From the NCBI GenBank assembly GCA_024710875.1, contig JANJTX010000163.1, positions 1-39,285 on the forward strand: a stretch of DNA of 39,285 nt, read 5' to 3'. Shown piece by piece: positions 7,481-17,239 of this stretch. The notes under the pieces are model-generated. The model was not told where the DNA came from and did not search any database. It saw nothing but the letters and a program-made list of their open reading frames with translations. The DNA comes from Anaerolineales bacterium (GTDB lineage: Bacteria > Chloroflexota > Anaerolineae > Anaerolineales > UBA11579). The position numbers and the translations under genes were made by a program. Within the stretch, counting starts at the first letter, position 1; every line of letters begins with the position of its first letter.

Positions 7481-10189
7481 CTAATTCAACCCCATCTTTT
7501 GCACACTCGGCAGGTCCACCCCGGCCGCCCCAATCAGCCACAAGGTAAAGAAAGCCGCTTCGCGCATCTCGCCATCCGGCCCGGTCAGCGCCTGGTACAG
7601 CACCGGCAGGTTGTTGCGCGCTGCGCTCGGGTGCTGGCGCAGCAGGTCCATCCCCGCCAGTTGCTCTTCCTCGCTGCCTTCGCGCAGCGCCAGCCCCACC
7701 GTCTCCCACGCCGATTTCTCGGTCACGCCCATGCCATGCTTGCTGGCAAAGGCAATCAGCCACGGGGTTTCATGCAGCGGCGGCTGGGGCGCGGGCACGC
7801 GCAAGCGGCCGACCTGTGCCATCGCTTCCAGCCCCTGTTGGGCGGCGTTGCGCACCACCCACTGGCTGTCCTCGACCTGCATCGTTTCCAGTAACTGAGT
7901 CGCCCAGGCTTCATGCCGCAGGCGCGCCAGACCGAAGACCACCGCCCGGCGCACCGCCAGGTCGTCCACCGTGGCGCCTTCCTTCAGCACGGCGTAGCCT
8001 TCTTCAGGGTGGTTGGCCAGCGCTTCGGCGGCCGCTTTGCGTAAAGTTTCATCGCCTTGCAAGAGGGCTGTCGTCACCGCTTCCAGGGCCGGGGTCGTGC
8101 CGATGGCCACCAGCGCCAGGGCCGCCGCCCGCCCCAGCAGGCCGGAGGCCTCGTACAGAATCTGGGTCAGCGGCTCCACCGCTTTGGTGTTACGCGTCAG
8201 GCCGCAACCCAGCGCCCCCAGAATGCGGCTGGAGGGGTTCGGCGCGCCCAGCATCTGCCGGAACAAAGACCCGATGCTTTTCTCGCCGGAGAAGGCCAGG
8301 GCGGTCGTCAGCCGCAGGCGCAGGCCGAGCGCCAAATCATCGCGTTGCAGCAGGCCGGCCAGCGTGCGCAGCAGGGTCGCGCGCCAGGCGGCGTTGGCCG
8401 GGGCGTGGCGCGGCCATTGCCCGGCAATCAGGGTCGTGCGCAGCAGCGGGTCATGGTCATCCAGCAGCGGATTCATCAGGCTGGAGATATCGCCATTGGC
8501 GGCGATGAATTCCAGCGCCAGGGTGCGACCGGCCCACGGCGGCTGCGGCAGCAGTTGGGTCGCCCCGCCGCGCGCCGCCAGACCGTTGCCCGCCAGGTAT
8601 CCCGCCACCAGCGGGTGACTGAATGAAATCCGCGAACCCGGCCGGTAGGTGAGCATCAGGCTCTTGACCAGTTCAGGCAGCATCCGGCGTACATTGCGCC
8701 CGGAGACTTCCTTGCCCTTGCGGCCTTTGCCTTTATCGGCCGGGGTGTCGTCCGCCAGGCTGTCAAGGTCTTCGGTCAGGAACGGGTCGGTCAGCAGGGC
8801 CGCGCCGCCGCTGGCGGTCGAGGCCGCTTCAGTTTTGAGGCTTTCGATCTCATCCTGGAAGTCGCTGGTTTCCAGCAGGGCATCCAGTTCGCTTTCAAAA
8901 TCGGCCAGTCCTTCTACCGGGCTGGCGCTGGCGGCCTCTCCTTCCGGAGCGGTTGGATCTTCAAACGAAGACACGAAGCGCCCGGCGGCGTTACGTGCAA
9001 TCACCGGGTTGAGGGTCAGGGTCATCTGGGCCGCCAGTTGCTCCATCGCCGGGCGGGCGTTGGCAATGTCGGCCGTCATCCGCCGGATGTAGGCATCCAG
9101 CGCGTCGGCCAGCCGCGGCCCGCGCCCATCGCCGGCATAGGCCGCCCAGGCTTTGAGCGTCAGCGCCAGCGGCGAGGCGGTGTCGCCGCTTTCCAGCAAC
9201 CAGCTATTCAGCACCAGTGGGTCAACCGCCGGCGGCAGGTTGGCCGCCCAAGGTTCATCCACCACATGCTCCTGCCACAATTCCGCCCAGCGTGCCAGGA
9301 AGGTTGCGGCTTCATCGCGGCTCCAGGCGGCCATTGCCACCGGATGCAGGCCCAGCGGCTCCATGGCGCTTAAATCTTCCGGCGCGGCCGCCGCAATCAG
9401 GCGGTTGCCCGGGTAGCGGTTGCGGATATCCACCAAAAACTCAATAATGCTGTGCTGGGCGGTGGGCGGCATTTCGTCCAGCCCGTCCACCAGCAGCAGG
9501 GCCAGCTCGTTCTCAAAAATCGCCGCCAGGAACTGCGGCAGTTGGGCTTCCACAATGGTGCTGACCTTTTCGGCCAGGGCGTTGTACAGCACGTCCAGCG
9601 GTTTATTGGCCTCGCGCGGTGGCAGGGCCAGTTCGGCGGCATGCACATACACCGGCACGCGCCGAGCCAGGTCGGGTTCCAGTTCGGCGTCCTGGCGGGC
9701 GGTTCGCAGCGCCAGCCGCGTGAGCGCCACCGTCTTGCCGCTGCCGGGGCGTCCCACCAGCAGCAGGTCAGCCCCCCGGCTCATGGCTTCCGCCAGGCTT
9801 AAGTTCAGCGCCCCAAACGCCGCCGGGGCCTCTGGCCAGTCAGGCAGGTAGGGCAGGGTCTGGGTGGTAATGTCTTCAATTGGGATTTCGCCGTCCGGCA
9901 CAATCGGGGCGGGCGGGGCCAGCAGCCGGGCGGGCAGCGCGATTTCATCCAGCGAGAATAGTGGCGCCGCCAGATGGTTGGTCTGTAGCATTTTGACCAC
10001 ATCGCCCCGGAAGCGCACTTCAATGCTGGTGGAAAGCCCGGCCTTCACCGAACTGACCTGTTCCTTTACGGCTTCACGCGTCTGGCGCAGTATCGGGCGC
10101 AATTGCTGCAGGAAGACCAGCAGCAGCACCCCGGCCAGAAAGCCCAGCCCAAACGAGGGCAGATGGATGGCGAAATTCAGAAAGTCCAT
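7481..10189 (-). CDS. Membrane-anchored NACHT/STAND-like NTPase with C-terminal HEAT-like repeats
   Basis: N-terminal TM (LGFLAGVLLLVFLQ); Walker A LLLVGRPGSGKT; Walker B LALLLVDGLDEMPP (NACHT-type DGLDE); C-terminal helical repeats (AVEPLTQILYEASGLLGRAAALALVAIG...LRKAAAEALANH). ATGA overlap with the upstream gene. Confidence 0.82.
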   Translation of the reverse strand: MDFLNFAIHLPSFGLGFLAGVLLLVFLQQLRPILRQTREAVKEQVSSVKAGLSTSIEVRFRGDVVKMLQTNHLAAPLFSLDEIALPARLLAPPAPIVPDGEIPIEDITTQTLPYLPDWPEAPAAFGALNLSLAEAMSRGADLLLVGRPGSGKTVALTRLALRTARQDAELEPDLARRVPVYVHAAELALPPREANKPLDVLYNALAEKVSTIVEAQLPQFLAAIFENELALLLVDGLDEMPPTAQHSIIEFLVDIRNRYPGNRLIAAAAPEDLSAMEPLGLHPVAMAAWSRDEAATFLARWAELWQEHVVDEPWAANLPPAVDPLVLNSWLLESGDTASPLALTLKAWAAYAGDGRGPRLADALDAYIRRMTADIANARPAMEQLAAQMTLTLNPVIARNAAGRFVSSFEDPTAPEGEAASASPVEGLADFESELDALLETSDFQDEIESLKTEAASTASGGAALLTDPFLTEDLDSLADDTPADKGKGRKGKEVSGRNVRRMLPELVKSLMLTYRPGSRISFSHPLVAGYLAGNGLAARGGATQLLPQPPWAGRTLALEFIAANGDISSLMNPLLDDHDPLLRTTLIAGQWPRHAPANAAWRATLLRTLAGLLQRDDLALGLRLRLTTALAFSGEKSIGSLFRQMLGAPNPSSRILGALGCGLTRNTKAVEPLTQILYEASGLLGRAAALALVAIGTTPALEAVTTALLQGDETLRKAAAEALANHPEEGYAVLKEGATVDDLAVRRAVVFGLARLRHEAWATQLLETMQVEDSQWVVRNAAQQGLEAMAQVGRLRVPAPQPPLHETPWLIAFASKHGMGVTEKSAWETVGLALREGSEEEQLAGMDLLRQHPSAARNNLPVLYQALTGPDGEMREAAFFTLWLIGAAGVDLPSVQKMGLN

Positions 10190-10890
10190 CAGCCGCTCAC
10201 CATGATGCGGCCGCAATCCGCACATTGCGCCAGTTGGTTAGGCGAGCGGGCGGCTTGCGCCTGGGCCGCCGTGAGGGTCGCGCCGCAGGCCGGGCACTCG
10301 GGTTCAGATACCGCTACCACCGCCAACCCTTTGCGGCTCTTGCGCAAACTTTCATACAATGTCAGCCCCTCGACGGCGATGTCCGGCAGCAGCCCGTTAC
10401 GGGCGCCTGCCAGTGTTTCCACTTCGGCCAGCAGGGCCTTCTGTTCAATCAGCATGGCCTGGTCTTCGGCCGCCGCGGTGGCCCGTGCCGCTTCCAGCGT
10501 TGCCAGGGCAGTCGCCAGCGCCCCTTCGGCTTCTTCAAAGACGACCATAGCTTCGAGCTGGATTTCCTCCAACCGCGCCAGGTGGCGGCCGAGGGCTTCG
10601 GCCTCGTGTTGCAGGTCGGCCAGTTCCTTGGGGTTGGTAATGCTGCCGCCGTACAGCGCGCGCTGGTTGCTATCGATTTTTTGCTGTTGGGCGCCTACTT
10701 CGGCCTCGGCGTTGCGCAGGGCGTTTTGGGCTTCGTGGTGGTGGATGCGAGCGCTTTCGTGTTCCCCTTCCGCTTTCTGTACCGTCGGGTTGCCGCGCAG
10801 GGCGGCTTCAATCTCGGCCAGCCGGGCGCGGGCGCGGTCCAGCGCGCTGTCGATTTTCTGTAACTCAAACAGGCGCAGCGGTTGGCTCAT
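10189..10890 (-). CDS. Coiled-coil protein with C-terminal C4 zinc ribbon (DUF164/CT398-like)
   Basis: LFELQKIDSALDRARARLAEIEAAL...YGGSITNPKELADLQHEAEALGR...ECPACGATLT...AQCADCGRIM. Confidence 0.85.
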   Translation of the reverse strand: MSQPLRLFELQKIDSALDRARARLAEIEAALRGNPTVQKAEGEHESARIHHHEAQNALRNAEAEVGAQQQKIDSNQRALYGGSITNPKELADLQHEAEALGRHLARLEEIQLEAMVVFEEAEGALATALATLEAARATAAAEDQAMLIEQKALLAEVETLAGARNGLLPDIAVEGLTLYESLRKSRKGLAVVAVSEPECPACGATLTAAQAQAARSPNQLAQCADCGRIMVSG

Positions 10891-10897
10891 AGGCCTG

Positions 10898-10903
10898 ATT
10901 ATA
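10898..10903 (-). promoter_or_regulatory. Predicted -10 box TATAAT, 7 nt before the ATG at 10890
   Basis: Minus strand GACCTATAATCAGGCCTATG. Confidence 0.55.
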
Positions 10904-10958
10904 GGTCGGGATGGGGCATCTGGCAAGCCGAGCCGGTCAGGTCGGGTAGAATGCAGGT

Positions 10959-12488
10959 ATGGTTGCGCCCGCTGACCGTCGCTTTCTGCTGATTACTCTG
11001 CTGGTCTTTTTATTGCTCATCGGCCTGCCCGTTTTGCTGGCCGCGGCCACTGCCGGCCCGGACGAAGTTTTCGGCGGCTTTCTTTACAACCCGATTGACG
11101 GCCACACCTATCTGGCCAAAATGCGCCAGGGCTGGCTGGGCGAGTGGCACTACCAGATTCCCTTCACCGAAGAAATCTCGGCCGGCGGCTATATCAATAC
11201 ATTCTACCTTGCGCTCGGCCACCTCGCCCGCCTGACTGGCCTGCCGCTGGTATTCGTGTTTCACTTCGCCCGCCTGCTCGGCGCAACCGCTCTCGTTTTC
11301 GCGCTTTACCGTTTCGGACGCGCCCTGTTTGACCAGTCCGCCAGCCAGCGCCAGTTTCTGCTGCTGGCCCTGTTCGGCTCCGGGCTGGGCTGGCTGGCGA
11401 CCGCCGCCCCGGAATTGCCGCCGGATTTCACTATCCCGGAGGCTTACCCGTTCCTCGCCGCCTATGCCAACCCGCATTTCCCGCTCGGCCTCGCTTTACA
11501 GGTTTGGCTTTTTGCCCCGCCCAAAGAGATGCTCACCGGGCGGCGCGCCATCCTTGTGTTTCTGGCCGCCGCGGCCCTGGCGGTTATTTCCTCATTCAGT
11601 TTCCCGGTCGTGCTGGTCGCCTGGGGTTTTTGGGCAATCCACCGTTACGGAGTCTTCCCCCGCAAGGATGCCTTTAAGTACACTCTGGCGATTGGTCTGG
11701 GCGGCGGGCCGGTCCTGCTCTATTACCTGAATGCCCTGCGGGCTGACCCGGTGCTGGCGGGCTGGTCGGCTCAGAACCTCACGCCTCTGCCGCCCCTGTG
11801 GCAGGTGGCGCTGGCCTTTGCCCCCGCTCTGTTGCTGGCGCTCCCCGGCTGGTGGGTGGCGGTGGATAAAAAATCGCATACCAGCATCTGGTGGCTGGTG
11901 GGTTTATGGGCCGCCCTGACTCCCTTGCTGGCAATTGCCCCGTTTGAACTTCAGCGCCGCTTTCTCTCCGGCTGGCAGGTGCCGTTGGCCGCCCTGGCGG
12001 TACTGGCTTTACAACACTACCTGACGGAAGCCCGCGCCCGGCAAGTCTGGCGGGTGGTCTTCCTGCTCGCCCTGCCGACCAATTTCATCGTCCTGCTCAC
12101 CGCCGGCTTTGCGATTGCCAACCGTCCACCCGAAATCTACCTTTCGGCGGGTGAGGTTGCCGCCCACCGCTGGCTGCTGGAAAACGCCCCACCCGGCGCG
12201 CTGGTATTGGCCGGGCCGGAGAGCGGCCTGTACCTGCCCGGCGCGGCCGCCGTGCGCGTACCTTACGGGCACCCATTTGAGACGCTGGACGCCGAGCGCA
12301 AGCAAGGCGATGTGCTGGCCTTCTTCGCTGACCCGGACGGTCAGGCGGCTTTCTTCTACCTGGCTGACCTTCAGCCGGAGTACATCTTTTACGGCCCGCG
12401 CGAGGCCGCCCTCGGTCCGCCGCCCACCGGTTGGCCCGTCATCTTTACCCATCAGGATGTCCGCATCTATGCTGTTGACCGCCCTTAG
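10959..12488 (+). CDS. Polytopic membrane protein of unknown function (glycosyltransferase-like)
   Basis: Long hydrophobic ORF: MVAPADRRFLLITLLVFLLLIGLPVLLAAATAGPDEVFGGFLYNPIDGHTYLAKM.... Confidence 0.75.
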   Translation: MVAPADRRFLLITLLVFLLLIGLPVLLAAATAGPDEVFGGFLYNPIDGHTYLAKMRQGWLGEWHYQIPFTEEISAGGYINTFYLALGHLARLTGLPLVFVFHFARLLGATALVFALYRFGRALFDQSASQRQFLLLALFGSGLGWLATAAPELPPDFTIPEAYPFLAAYANPHFPLGLALQVWLFAPPKEMLTGRRAILVFLAAAALAVISSFSFPVVLVAWGFWAIHRYGVFPRKDAFKYTLAIGLGGGPVLLYYLNALRADPVLAGWSAQNLTPLPPLWQVALAFAPALLLALPGWWVAVDKKSHTSIWWLVGLWAALTPLLAIAPFELQRRFLSGWQVPLAALAVLALQHYLTEARARQVWRVVFLLALPTNFIVLLTAGFAIANRPPEIYLSAGEVAAHRWLLENAPPGALVLAGPESGLYLPGAAAVRVPYGHPFETLDAERKQGDVLAFFADPDGQAAFFYLADLQPEYIFYGPREAALGPPPTGWPVIFTHQDVRIYAVDRP

Positions 12489-14328
12489 GCGCGGTTGGCC
12501 GCTACTGCTGGCCCCGCTGTTTCTGGCGCTGTCCGGCCTGAACGGTTTCCCGTACCCCGCGCCCGAGGCTCGCTTTTCAGACTTCGCCATTTCCCATTTC
12601 CCCAACGCCCTTCACATCCAGCGGACGCTGCTGCAAACCGGCGCGCCGTCGCTCTGGTCCGACCTGATTCTAAGTGGCTACCCTTTCTACGCCGACCCGC
12701 TCTCCGGTCTGCATTACCCGCCCGGCTGGCTGGCTTTCTTCTTCCCGCTGCCGTTTGGCCTCAATCTGGTCGCCCTGCTGCATGTGCTGGTCGGTGGCAT
12801 CGGCATGGCGCTTTTCCTGCGCCGGCAGGGGCTCGGCCAGCCGGCGGCCTTGTTCGGCGCGCTGGCTTTCCAATGGTTGCCCAAATTCTGGGCGCATTAC
12901 GGCGCCGGCCATCTCACCCTGCTCTACGCCTTCCAATGGCTGCCGTGGTTGCTGTGGGCCGCCGGGCAGGGCAGGGGGTTGCTGCCCGGCCTGTTCCTCG
13001 GCCTGATGGCCCTCGCCGACCCACGCGCCGCCGCCTATGGCGGGTTGCTCTGGTTGACTTACGCAATTGCGCATAGTCAAACAACCCAGAAGAACCTGCT
13101 GGACACGCTTAAATCACTGGCCCTGGCCTTCCTGCTGGCCGCGCCGCTGGCTCTGCCGCTGTTGCGCCTGCTGCCGCACACCACCCGCGCTGCGCTGACC
13201 CCCGCCGATGTGCTGGCCCTCTCGCTGCCGCCCACCCGCTTGCTTGGTTTGCTCGTGCCGGATTTCGGCGGCCCGGCTGAGTGGACGCTGTACCCCGGCC
13301 TCGTCGTGCTCTTTCTGTCGCTGGCGGCGCTGTTGGCCGGGCGCGGCCGCTTCTGGGGTGGGGTGGCGTTCGTCAGCCTGCTCTGGTCGCTGGGCGCCGC
13401 CCTGCCCGGCGCGGAATGGCTGGCGGGCTTACCTGGCGTTTCCCTGCTGCGCGTTCCGCCGCGGGCGTTATTCATCACTGGCTTTGCCCTGGCCGTGCTG
13501 GCGGCTCTGGGCCTGCAAGCCCTGCAAAATGGCCTACCCGCCGTATCCCTGCGCCGCCTGCGGCTGGCCTGGGTCGGGCTGGCGGGCCTGCTGATCATAT
13601 TCGCCGTTGGGGTGGCGGCCTTTTCTGGCGCGCTGCCATCCAACGTCGGCTGGGCTGCCGTGCTGGCCGGGTTGCTCGCCGCGCTCGGGCTGGCTTTTCT
13701 GGCCGGGCGACTGTCCCCTGCTCTTTTTGGCCGCGCCCTCCTTCTCTTGCTGCTGCTCGATCTGGCCGTCATGGCTGGCAGCCTGTTCAGTATGCGCCCC
13801 GCTGCGGTCGCCCTCGCTGAAGGCCGCCCGGCCGCCGAGTGGCTCGCCGCCCAGCCGGGTGACTTCCGCGTCTACTCGCCTTCCTATTCCATCCCCCAGC
13901 ACACCGCCGCCGACCTCGGTCTGCGTCTCGCCGATGGCGTGAACCCCCTGCAACTGACCGCCTACGCCGAATTTTTCGCCGCTGCCACCGGCGTGCCGCA
14001 GGCCGGCTACAGCGTCACCCTGCCGCCCCTGCCCGGCGACCCGGCCACCGCCAATGCCGCCTACACCCCGGATGCCGCTCGCCTGGCTGAGTTAGATGTG
14101 CGCTACATCGCCGCCGAATTCCCCCTCGCCGCCGCCGACCTTGTTCTGGTAGCCCAATTTGACAGCACCCGCATCTACGAAAATCTGGCAACCGCCAGCC
14201 AGAACCGCGCCCCCCAGCCCTTTCCCTCCTTCCCGCCCGAGCTGGCTGCCGGGCTGGTCTTGGCCGCCTTCGGCCTGCTCTGGCTGGGCTGGTCGGTCCG
14301 CCGCGCTACCTCCCACAATCCAGATTAG
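12469..14328 (+). CDS. Polytopic membrane protein, YfhO-like
   Basis: In-frame ATG at 12469: MLLTALRRGWPLLLAPLFLALSGLNGFPYP...FSDFAISHFPNALHIQRTLLQTGAPSLWSDLILSGYPFYADPLSGLHYPP; overlaps the previous CDS. Confidence 0.75.
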   Translation: MLLTALRRGWPLLLAPLFLALSGLNGFPYPAPEARFSDFAISHFPNALHIQRTLLQTGAPSLWSDLILSGYPFYADPLSGLHYPPGWLAFFFPLPFGLNLVALLHVLVGGIGMALFLRRQGLGQPAALFGALAFQWLPKFWAHYGAGHLTLLYAFQWLPWLLWAAGQGRGLLPGLFLGLMALADPRAAAYGGLLWLTYAIAHSQTTQKNLLDTLKSLALAFLLAAPLALPLLRLLPHTTRAALTPADVLALSLPPTRLLGLLVPDFGGPAEWTLYPGLVVLFLSLAALLAGRGRFWGGVAFVSLLWSLGAALPGAEWLAGLPGVSLLRVPPRALFITGFALAVLAALGLQALQNGLPAVSLRRLRLAWVGLAGLLIIFAVGVAAFSGALPSNVGWAAVLAGLLAALGLAFLAGRLSPALFGRALLLLLLLDLAVMAGSLFSMRPAAVALAEGRPAAEWLAAQPGDFRVYSPSYSIPQHTAADLGLRLADGVNPLQLTAYAEFFAAATGVPQAGYSVTLPPLPGDPATANAAYTPDAARLAELDVRYIAAEFPLAAADLVLVAQFDSTRIYENLATASQNRAPQPFPSFPPELAAGLVLAAFGLLWLGWSVRRATSHNPD

Positions 14329-14346
14329 AATTCAGGAATTCCCCTC

Positions 14347-15012
14347 ATGATCGAAGCCAAATTTATCCCCCTGCAATTCGCCGAACTCCCGCCCGAGGAA
14401 ATGGCCCGCCGCGCCCGCGCCTTCTATGAAGACATCCGCCGCCGCCGCACGGTACGCGAGTTTTCTGACCGCCCGGTGGCGCAGGAAATCATTGAAGACT
14501 GCCTGCGCGCCGCCGGTACCGCCCCCAATGGGGCCAACATGCAGCCCTGGCATTTCGTGGTCGTGCGCGACCCGGCGGTTAAGGCCCGCATCCGCGTTGC
14601 CGCCGAGGAAGAAGAGCGCGTTTTTTACGAAACCCGCGCCCCCCAGGAGTGGCTGGAAGCCCTCGCCCCGCTCGGCACCGACTGGCATAAGCCCTTTCTC
14701 GAAACCGCCCCCTACCTGATTGTGGTCATGGCCCAGTCCTACAGCCGCCTGCCCTCGGGTGGCAAGGTCAAGAATTACTATGTCCAGGAATCGGTCGGCA
14801 TTGCCGTCGGCTTTCTCATCGCCGCCCTGCACCAGGCCGGGCTGGCGACCCTCACCCACACCCCCAGCCCGATGGGCTTCCTGAATGAAATCCTCGGCCG
14901 GCCAGACAATGAACGCCCCTATCTGGTTCTGGTCGCTGGCTATCCGGCCGAAAACGCCCAGGTACCGGACATCGACAAAAAGCCGCTGGACGACATCGCC
15001 ACTTTCATTTGA
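14347..15012 (+). CDS. Nitroreductase superfamily, iodotyrosine deiodinase (IYD)-like flavoprotein
   Basis: [43 protein letters not shown]...[41 protein letters not shown]...[34 protein letters not shown]; colinear with animal IYD. Confidence 0.85.
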   Translation: MIEAKFIPLQFAELPPEEMARRARAFYEDIRRRRTVREFSDRPVAQEIIEDCLRAAGTAPNGANMQPWHFVVVRDPAVKARIRVAAEEEERVFYETRAPQEWLEALAPLGTDWHKPFLETAPYLIVVMAQSYSRLPSGGKVKNYYVQESVGIAVGFLIAALHQAGLATLTHTPSPMGFLNEILGRPDNERPYLVLVAGYPAENAQVPDIDKKPLDDIATFI

Positions 15013-15019
15013 TGCCCGT

Positions 15020-17239
15020 ATGTTGAAACGCCGCCTGTCCTCACCGCTCATTCTGGTCTGGCTCACGCCGCTGGCCCTCTACGCCCCGATTTACCTCACT
15101 GGCCGCGCCATTTTCTGGGGTACGCCCCTGTTGCAATTCGCCCCGTGGTGGGCACAGGCCAGCCGCACCCTGCTGGCGGGCGAACTCCCGCTCTGGAATC
15201 CGCTGCTGGGTCTCGGCGCGCCCCTGCTGGCCAATTACCAGTCCGCCCTGCTTTACCCGCCCACCTGGGGCTACTTCATCGCCTACGCCTTAGGCGGCCT
15301 GCCGTTGATGGCCTGGCTGATGGCCCCGCTGGCCGCCTTGCATCTGGCCTGGGGCGGCTGGGGCATGGCGCGCCTCGCCCGCACCTTCGGCTGGAATCTC
15401 ACCGCCCAGACCGTCAGTGGCCTCGCCTTTGGCCTCTCCGGCTACGCCGTGGCCCGCGCCCATTTCTTAAGTATCAATGCCGCCGTGGCCTGGCTGCCGT
15501 GGCTGCTGCTGGCCGCCTACCGCCTCGCCACCCGGCCGGGCAAACGCCCCCTGCTGCTGTTCGCCGGGGTGTGCGCCCTGCAATTGCTGGCCGGCCATGC
15601 CCAGACCGCCTGGTACAGTCTGCTGCTGGCGGGGGGGCTGGCCCTCTTCTGGGGCGCGCAGGCCGCCGGCCGGGCGGGCCTGCTGCGCGCCGCCGGTCGT
15701 GTCATTCTGGCGGGCGGCTGGGCCGCCGCCCTCGCCGCCGCCCAGTTGCTGCCTACCGCCGAGTATCTCCTGCACTCGCAGCGCGCCGAGTCCTACAACC
15801 CGGAACTCGCCCTGCAATACTCTTTCTGGCCCTGGCGTTTGCTCACCCTCATCGCCCCCAACCTCTTCGGCAACCCCGCCCACGGGGATTACTGGGGCTA
15901 TGCGGCCTTCTGGGAAGATGCCGCCTACCTCGGCCTGCTCGGCCTGCTGCTCGCCCTGGCGGCTCTCTTCACCCGCCGCCCCACCGACCGCCCTTTGCGG
16001 CGCGCCCTGCTCGTCATCCTGCTGGTTTCCTTTGCGCTGGCCTTCGGCGATAACACCCCCCTTTACCCCTGGCTCTTTGCCCACATCCCGACTTTTGACC
16101 TGTTTCAGGCCCCGGCCCGCTGGCTGCTGTGGGCGACGGTCGCCTTTGCCTTGCTGGCCGGGCTGGGCGCTCATAACTGGCAGCGGCCGCAGGGGCGCGC
16201 CCTGTACTGGTCGCGCCTCGCCACCGCCGGGGCGGGGGCGGTCATGCTCGGCGCCGGCCTCGGCTATCTTGTCCTGCCCAACTTCCCACCCGCCCTCGCC
16301 GAGCGCCTCGTCACCTTCATCCCGGCCCTTGCTCTGGCGGGCTTCTGGGGGCTGGGAGCCGGCGCGCTGCATCTGCTTGCCCCCCAGACCGATGCGCCCA
16401 ATCCGCGCTGGGGCTGGGCTGTTGGCCTGTGGCTGGCCGCTGACCTCTTCGTGGCCGGCTGGGGGCTTAACCCCGCTGGTCCATTAAGCCTGTATGCTCA
16501 AACCTCGCCGCATGCCGCCACCGTTCGCAGCCTGTCCGGCGGCCAGCGCGTCTTTCTATTACCGCAGGATGAGCAACTCATCAAGTTTGAACATTTCTAT
16601 TCTTTTGAAAGTTTTGAGCCCGAGCAGGACTGGCACGCCGTCCGCCGCGCCGTACTGCCCAACACCAATTTGCTGGATGGCCTGCCTGCCGCCGCCAACT
16701 TTGACCCGCTGCTACCCGCCGGCTATGCTGAAATTCTGGATTGGTTCCGCCTGCCAGAAGGCGCAGACGAAACCGCCGCCCGGGCCGCCTGGCAGGCTTC
16801 GCTGGAATTTCTCAATGTCGGCCTTCTTGTCCGGCCGGATGCTGAAAACGTCCCGCGCTTCGCCACCGGGCTGACTGGCCTCTTCCACCCCCAATGGGCG
16901 CATTACTTCCCCGCCGCAGACAGCCCGCTGTGCTGTGGCGCTACCCCGCTCGAATACACCGTTACCGCCCGCACTGCGATTCGGGTCGCTTTGCAGGTCA
17001 ATGCTCCGGCTGCCGGGCGGCTCACCTTGGCCGAGTTGAACTACCCCGGCTGGCAGGCGGCGCTGGATGGCGAACCCATCCCGCTGAATTCCACCGAACG
17101 CCTGTGGACGGTTTCTCTGCCTGCTGGCGAGCATGAACTGGAATTCATTTACCGACCGTGGACGTTTTATGCCGGGCTGGCGGTCAGCCTGGTCGCTCTG
17201 CTTTTGGCTTTTTATATCTGGCGGCAGGATGGCGCGTAG
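15020..17239 (+). CDS. YfhO family polytopic membrane protein
   Basis: FWGTPLLQFAPWWAQASRTLLAGELPLWNPLLGLGAPLLANYQSALLYPPTW...; C-terminal LTLAELNYPGWQAALDGEPIPL.... Confidence 0.82.
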   Translation: MLKRRLSSPLILVWLTPLALYAPIYLTGRAIFWGTPLLQFAPWWAQASRTLLAGELPLWNPLLGLGAPLLANYQSALLYPPTWGYFIAYALGGLPLMAWLMAPLAALHLAWGGWGMARLARTFGWNLTAQTVSGLAFGLSGYAVARAHFLSINAAVAWLPWLLLAAYRLATRPGKRPLLLFAGVCALQLLAGHAQTAWYSLLLAGGLALFWGAQAAGRAGLLRAAGRVILAGGWAAALAAAQLLPTAEYLLHSQRAESYNPELALQYSFWPWRLLTLIAPNLFGNPAHGDYWGYAAFWEDAAYLGLLGLLLALAALFTRRPTDRPLRRALLVILLVSFALAFGDNTPLYPWLFAHIPTFDLFQAPARWLLWATVAFALLAGLGAHNWQRPQGRALYWSRLATAGAGAVMLGAGLGYLVLPNFPPALAERLVTFIPALALAGFWGLGAGALHLLAPQTDAPNPRWGWAVGLWLAADLFVAGWGLNPAGPLSLYAQTSPHAATVRSLSGGQRVFLLPQDEQLIKFEHFYSFESFEPEQDWHAVRRAVLPNTNLLDGLPAAANFDPLLPAGYAEILDWFRLPEGADETAARAAWQASLEFLNVGLLVRPDAENVPRFATGLTGLFHPQWAHYFPAADSPLCCGATPLEYTVTARTAIRVALQVNAPAAGRLTLAELNYPGWQAALDGEPIPLNSTERLWTVSLPAGEHELEFIYRPWTFYAGLAVSLVALLLAFYIWRQDGA

